Assembly (NCBI RefSeq): GCF_003116815.1
Contig: NZ_QDKQ01000032.1
Location: 1 to 44,637 of the forward strand
From: Caulobacter endophyticus
GTDB taxonomy: Bacteria; Pseudomonadota; Alphaproteobacteria; Caulobacterales; Caulobacteraceae
Direction: 5' to 3'
Length of the DNA: 44,637 nucleotides
Shown: piece after piece, positions 41,517 to 44,637 of the stretch
Numbering within the stretch: position 1 is the stretch's first letter
How the letters are laid out: every line of letters starts with the position of its first letter
Made by a program: the position numbers and the translations under genes
The notes under the pieces: generated by a model
Told to the model about the DNA's origin: nothing
The model's input: only the letters and a program-made list of their open reading frames with translations
Databases searched by the model: none

Positions 41517-42427
41517 CCGACCACGAAGCGCAGCGGCGCGCCCAGGGCCAGGGCCAGCTTGCCGCCCTCGAACACCTCGCCGTCGAGCACGAAGTCGAAC
41601 TGGCCCGAGGCGTAGAGCGCGGCCGGATCGCGCCGGCGATAGCCGCGCGCCTCTAGGATCGGCTTCTCCTTGCCCGAAAGCACCGTGGGCAGCATGCGCA
41701 GCAGCCGTTGGGGCGGCGCGTCGACGTCCAGCACCTTCAGCCCTTCGCGCGGTTCACCGAAGGGCTTGAGGTTGAACGGCAGGCGCTTCAGCGCCGTGGC
41801 CAGCAGCACGAAGCGCTCGCCGGCTGGCTGCGCCTCGCCATCCATGGCCACCTTCACCGCCACGCCCTGGCGCCACTGGTCGCGCGCGCCGCCGAACAAT
41901 GCGCCCAGCGTGGCGCCGGCCAGGGTCACCGCCACCGACAGGCTCTGGAACACGCCCATGCGGTTAACGCGCTTGGACAGGGCCGTGGCCCGCACCAGCG
42001 CCCCCAGGCCGAAGAAGAAGCCGCGCAGCGGCGGCCGTCCGTCGGCGAAGCGCACCTCCAGCGGAGCGCGAATCTTGATGCGCGGCTCGGCCCCGGCGGC
42101 GGCCGCCAGGGCCTCCTCCAGCCGCCAGTCGCGCGGCGCGCCCAGGTCGATGGCCAGGACGTTGGTCTTGCCCGAGGGCAGGATCGCCAGCATCGGCATG
42201 TCGTCGCCGAAGGTCGAGGGCGTCAGGCCCAGCACGTCGCGCACCGTGCCATCGCCGCCGTCGATGACCAGAAGGTCGATCTTCTCCTCGGCGAAACGGG
42301 CCAGTTCCTGTCCCAGCGCCTCGCGCGTCGCCGGCTCGACCACGCGCACGCCTTCGGGCGTGGGCGCATGCACCCGGCCCTGGTTGGCGTGGCTGCGCGG
42401 GTTCCTGACGACGCCGACGCGCATCAT
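41513..42427 (-). CDS. cpgB: Ceramide kinase, diacylglycerol/sphingosine-kinase fold
   Basis: A 304-residue lipid kinase. The nucleotide loop Gly57-Gly-Asp-Gly-Thr61 (IDGGDGTVRDVL) is intact and the following MLAILPSGKTNVLAIDLGAPRDWRLEEAL matches the DAGK catalytic domain; the C-terminal beta domain begins around IKIRAPLEVRFADGRP. The homologous Caulobacter CpgB phosphorylates ceramide, the first head-group step of ceramide phosphoglycerate synthesis. ATGA overlaps at both ends couple it to its neighbours. Identity is inferred from fold and gene order. Confidence 0.82.
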   Translation of the reverse strand: MMRVGVVRNPRSHANQGRVHAPTPEGVRVVEPATREALGQELARFAEEKIDLLVIDGGDGTVRDVLGLTPSTFGDDMPMLAILPSGKTNVLAIDLGAPRDWRLEEALAAAAGAEPRIKIRAPLEVRFADGRPPLRGFFFGLGALVRATALSKRVNRMGVFQSLSVAVTLAGATLGALFGGARDQWRQGVAVKVAMDGEAQPAGERFVLLATALKRLPFNLKPFGEPREGLKVLDVDAPPQRLLRMLPTVLSGKEKPILEARGYRRRDPAALYASGQFDFVLDGEVFEGGKLALALGAPLRFVVG

Positions 42428-43548
42428 CGCGACAGCCAGGACTGGATCGAGCCCTTGGGGGCCAGGGCGCCCTGCACGATCTGCAGGGCGTGGACGAGGA
42501 AGCAGATCGCCGTCCAGGCCGCCACCAGCGTAAAGCCGACGTCGGGACGGCCCGCCAGAACGCTGCCGGTCAGCAGGATGAGGTTGGGGTTGCGGCGCGC
42601 GGTGATCAGCCGGAAGAAGCTGTCGAACGGCCGCCAGGCGTGCATCTCCAGCTTGAACAGGGCCAGGAAAATCCCCTCCTCAACCCGCTGGGCCACGTAG
42701 CCGCCAACGACGATGGCCAGCAGCCACGGCGCGTAAGGCATCGACAGGCCGACGGCGAACACGCCCACGTACCAGGCCCACCACCAGAACGGCGGGTGCA
42801 CCAGGTCGATGCCGTGGTCGAAGACGTTGCCCCACTTGGACGAGGTCAGGGTCACGCGGGCCAGCTTGCCGTCGACGGTGTCGAGGAAGGTCATGATCCA
42901 GGCGCAGACCAGCCCCCAGCCGAACTGGCCGCGCCAGAACAGCACAAAGGCGGCGATGGTCAGCAGGAAGCCGATGAAGGTCACCTGGTTCGGCGTCATC
43001 TTCGCCAGGGCGCACCAGCGGGTGACGATCCGCGCCGGGGTCGGCCAGACATACTTGGTGACGAGGTCGGTGACGCCCTTGTAGGAGCCCTGGAACAGGC
43101 GCTTTTCGACGGCGCGAACGCTGTCCCTGGTCAGGCGCTCCAGCACCGGCGGCTCGCGCTTGCGAAGGGCGCTATTGTAGGCCGAGCCCAGCTCCAGCGC
43201 TGTCAGGCGAACGAAGCGCGCGTCGATCGTCGAGGGATCCTTGCCTTCGGCCAGGGCCGCGACCGCAGCCGCGGCCGCCTCGGCCGGGGCGTTCACGGCC
43301 GTCGGCGCGCCCGAGTCGTCGACCAGAACCGCCCACGGCCGGCCGGCCAGGGCCTTGATCAGCGACTCGTCGAACACCCAGCCGGCATGGACCGCGATCG
43401 CGCCGCCGCCCTCGCCCGCGCCTTCCGGCACGCCGATCCGGCGATAGATGCGCGACAGCCGCTCGCCCGAGGTCATGCCCCAGATGCGCGCCTCGCTGTC
43501 GCCCACCGTCACGGCGCGCGAAGCGACTGGATTGATTTCGCCGGTCAC
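42424..43548 (-). CDS. CDP-alcohol phosphatidyltransferase with N-terminal extension (cpg cluster)
   Basis: A 374-residue inner-membrane protein. The C-terminal part carries the complete CDP-alcohol phosphatidyltransferase signature: Asp223, Asp226-Gly-x-x-Ala230-Arg, Gly240, Asp244 and Asp248, followed by several membrane segments. Residues 1-160 are an additional soluble domain (DSEARIWGMTSGERLSRIYRRIG..., then a FVRLTALELGSAYNSALRKREPP region), which looks like a degenerate nucleotidyltransferase lacking a GGxGTRL-type loop. It would transfer an activated phosphate alcohol onto a lipid acceptor. It starts next to the divergent metallophosphoesterase. Confidence 0.85.
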   Translation of the reverse strand: MTGEINPVASRAVTVGDSEARIWGMTSGERLSRIYRRIGVPEGAGEGGGAIAVHAGWVFDESLIKALAGRPWAVLVDDSGAPTAVNAPAEAAAAAVAALAEGKDPSTIDARFVRLTALELGSAYNSALRKREPPVLERLTRDSVRAVEKRLFQGSYKGVTDLVTKYVWPTPARIVTRWCALAKMTPNQVTFIGFLLTIAAFVLFWRGQFGWGLVCAWIMTFLDTVDGKLARVTLTSSKWGNVFDHGIDLVHPPFWWWAWYVGVFAVGLSMPYAPWLLAIVVGGYVAQRVEEGIFLALFKLEMHAWRPFDSFFRLITARRNPNLILLTGSVLAGRPDVGFTLVAAWTAICFLVHALQIVQGALAPKGSIQSWLSR

Positions 43549-43627
43549 CGGTACTTTAAACCCCTTGAAAGCCGAGGCGATTGATAAGCAGCTTCGCCGA
43601 AATTCGCCACAATCGCGCCGGTCCCTC

Positions 43628-44515
43628 TTGTCGATATTCCGCCTCGCCCATCTGTCGGACCCTCACCTGCCGCCGCCGCCGGGCGCGTTCGGCTGGCGCG
43701 ACCTGGCCTCAAAGCGCCTGCTCAGCCGCATCGCTTGGCGCCGCAAGCACAAGATTCATCGCTTCGAAGTCCTCGAAGCCCTGGTCGCCGACCTGAAGGC
43801 CCACGCCCCCGACCATGTGGCGATTACCGGTGATCTCACCAACTTCGCCTCGGAAATAGAGATCACCGCCGCCCGCCGCTGGCTTGAAGGCCTCGGCCCC
43901 GCCGAGACGGTCACCGTCAGCCCCGGCAATCACGACGCCCTGGTCGGCCAGACCGACCAGGCCCGTTTCGCCCCCTGGTCCGCCTGGCTGGGCGACGACG
44001 AGGAGGCGGCCTTCCCGCAGGTGCGCCTGCGCGGCCCCGCAGCGATCATCAACCTGTGCTCGGCCGTGCCCACCGCCCTGCACCTGGCCACCGGCCGCCT
44101 GGGCGCGACCCAGCTCGAACGCCTCGACGCCCTGCTGGCCGATCCGGCGCTCGCCGACCGCTTCAAGGTCGTACTGCTGCACCACCCGCCCACCGCCGGC
44201 ACGGTGGCCGGCCGCAAGCAACTCGACGACCAGGCGCAACTTCGCGCGGTGCTCGCCCGCCGGGGCGCCGATCTCGTTCTGCACGGCCACGCCCACCAGT
44301 CGCTGATCGCGACCGTGCCCGGCCCCGACGGCCGCGCCATTCCCGTGCTCGGCGCGCCCTCGGCGTCGGCCTGGACCGGCGGCCACTCGCCGGCCCGCTG
44401 GCACGCGCTGGAGATCGAACCGCGCGAGGGCGGCTATTCGCTGCGGGTGATCGCGCGCGGGCTCGATCCGGCTACCGGGGGGATCCGCGAGCTGGGTCGG
44501 TATTCCCTTGTCTAG
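43628..44515 (+). CDS. Metallophosphoesterase (calcineurin-like)
   Basis: About 295 residues with all calcineurin-type metal motifs: LSDPHL, ITGDLTNF, SPGNHDAL, LLHHPPT and LHGHAHQ. A two-metal cytosolic phosphohydrolase fold. The start is uncertain: TTG 43628 gives MSIFRLAHLSDPHL as in relatives, and longer in-frame starts run into the divergent gene. It is divergent from the cpg genes across ~80 bases, so it may act in sphingolipid head-group turnover or be a nucleotidase; context only. Confidence 0.8.
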   Translation: MSIFRLAHLSDPHLPPPPGAFGWRDLASKRLLSRIAWRRKHKIHRFEVLEALVADLKAHAPDHVAITGDLTNFASEIEITAARRWLEGLGPAETVTVSPGNHDALVGQTDQARFAPWSAWLGDDEEAAFPQVRLRGPAAIINLCSAVPTALHLATGRLGATQLERLDALLADPALADRFKVVLLHHPPTAGTVAGRKQLDDQAQLRAVLARRGADLVLHGHAHQSLIATVPGPDGRAIPVLGAPSASAWTGGHSPARWHALEIEPREGGYSLRVIARGLDPATGGIRELGRYSLV

Positions 44516-44526
44516 ATCCTCCCCCT

Positions 44527-44637
44527 TGTTCAGACCGGAGACATCCGAAACAGGTGTGCCGGGACATCCGTGACACCTTTGGGCCTTCGCTGTGGAGGTC
44601 TGGATGCCGTTCACGGGAGTTTCCGCGATGGATCGCA
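44527..44637 (+). mobile_element. Left end of an IS481-type insertion sequence (partial)
   Basis: TGTTCAGACCGGAGACATCCGAAAC begins at 44527, followed by a second GGGACATCCGTGACACC block: the TGT...GACATC tandem structure of IS481-family ends. The transposase ATG lies ~75 bases in. The element continues beyond the window and starts just after CCTCCCCC, the half of a palindromic intergenic element. Assignment is by pattern, not database search. Confidence 0.75.
44604..44637 (+). CDS. IS481-family transposase, N-terminus (partial)
   Basis: ATG 44604 with TGGAGG upstream gives MPFTGVSAMDR, resembling the opening MPxxxVSxMDxRxxFV of IS481 transposases. Only 11 codons are in the window. Confidence 0.6.
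   Translation, partial: MPFTGVSAMDR

Noticed and set aside
1..44637. CRISPR arrays, tRNA or rRNA genes
   Set aside because: No regularly spaced direct repeats, no cloverleaf with a TTCGA arm and no ribosomal RNA segments were recognised.

Overview
The window is high-GC, gene-dense DNA from an alphaproteobacterium of the Caulobacter group. The evidence is the ftsQ-ftsA / ftsZ block with CtrA-type boxes (TTAA-N7-TTAA) and GANTC sites in the ftsZ promoter, a flagellin of the Caulobacter FljK type, and a Caulobacter-type ceramide phosphoglycerate (sphingolipid) locus. About 43 protein genes are supported. No tRNA, rRNA or CRISPR array was seen.

Layout. Positions 1-13.5 kb hold mostly housekeeping and stress genes: the biotin-carrier end of a propionyl-CoA carboxylase alpha subunit, a MerR-type regulator, a CoxE-like VWA protein, a UVR-motif protein, a DHA2 drug exporter, a leucine-type amino acid dehydrogenase, an alpha/beta hydrolase overlapping a uracil-DNA glycosylase, a glutathione S-transferase, DUF3253, a thioesterase, a membrane-anchored HhH protein, ChrA, RlmJ, topoisomerase IB and a WYL regulator divergent from an orphan gene. 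Positions 13.9-16.3 kb hold a lone flagellin with a hairpin-rich leader and a strong terminator, a GNAT enzyme, a monohaem cytochrome c, and a candidate small RNA that is not an ORF: a sigma-70-like promoter overlapping a LacI-type palindrome, a short C/U-rich body and a terminator.

Positions 16.3-22.1 kb form a tyrosine/homogentisate degradation block on the minus strand, from an Lrp-family regulator through aminotransferase, HppD, HmgA and a fumarylacetoacetase-family hydrolase to a Rieske protein. A perfect GGGTCAT-N3-ATGACCC inverted repeat lies upstream of the aminotransferase. Positions 22.2-26.7 kb are ftsZ, ftsA and ftsQ on the minus strand, with separate terminators for ftsZ and ftsA. 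Positions 27-33 kb hold an M28 peptidase, a serine beta-lactamase-fold hydrolase, a TetR regulator, and a two-gene unit of an aldonolactone-type FAD oxidase plus a DSD1-family PLP enzyme.

Positions 33.1-44.5 kb are the most interesting part: a sphingolipid locus. The forward arm runs LptC-like protein, CDP-glycerol glycerophosphotransferase-like protein, Wzx/MATE-like flippase, acyl-ACP synthetase (aasR-like), NAD-dependent epimerase-type reductase (cerR-like), dedicated acyl carrier protein and serine palmitoyltransferase (spt). A convergent arm holds a nucleotidyltransferase-like protein, the ceramide kinase cpgB, and a CDP-alcohol phosphatidyltransferase, all joined by ATGA overlaps, with a divergent metallophosphoesterase beyond. 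Together they suggest a contiguous programme: make 3-ketosphinganine, reduce and acylate it (the ceramide synthase itself is not in the window), add phosphate/glycerate head groups, flip the lipid, and hand it to an Lpt-like bridge. At the right edge an IS481-type insertion sequence starts.

Several dispersed palindromic intergenic repeats (a GGGACCCAGAGGC family and a CTCCCC/GGGGAG family) recur between genes.
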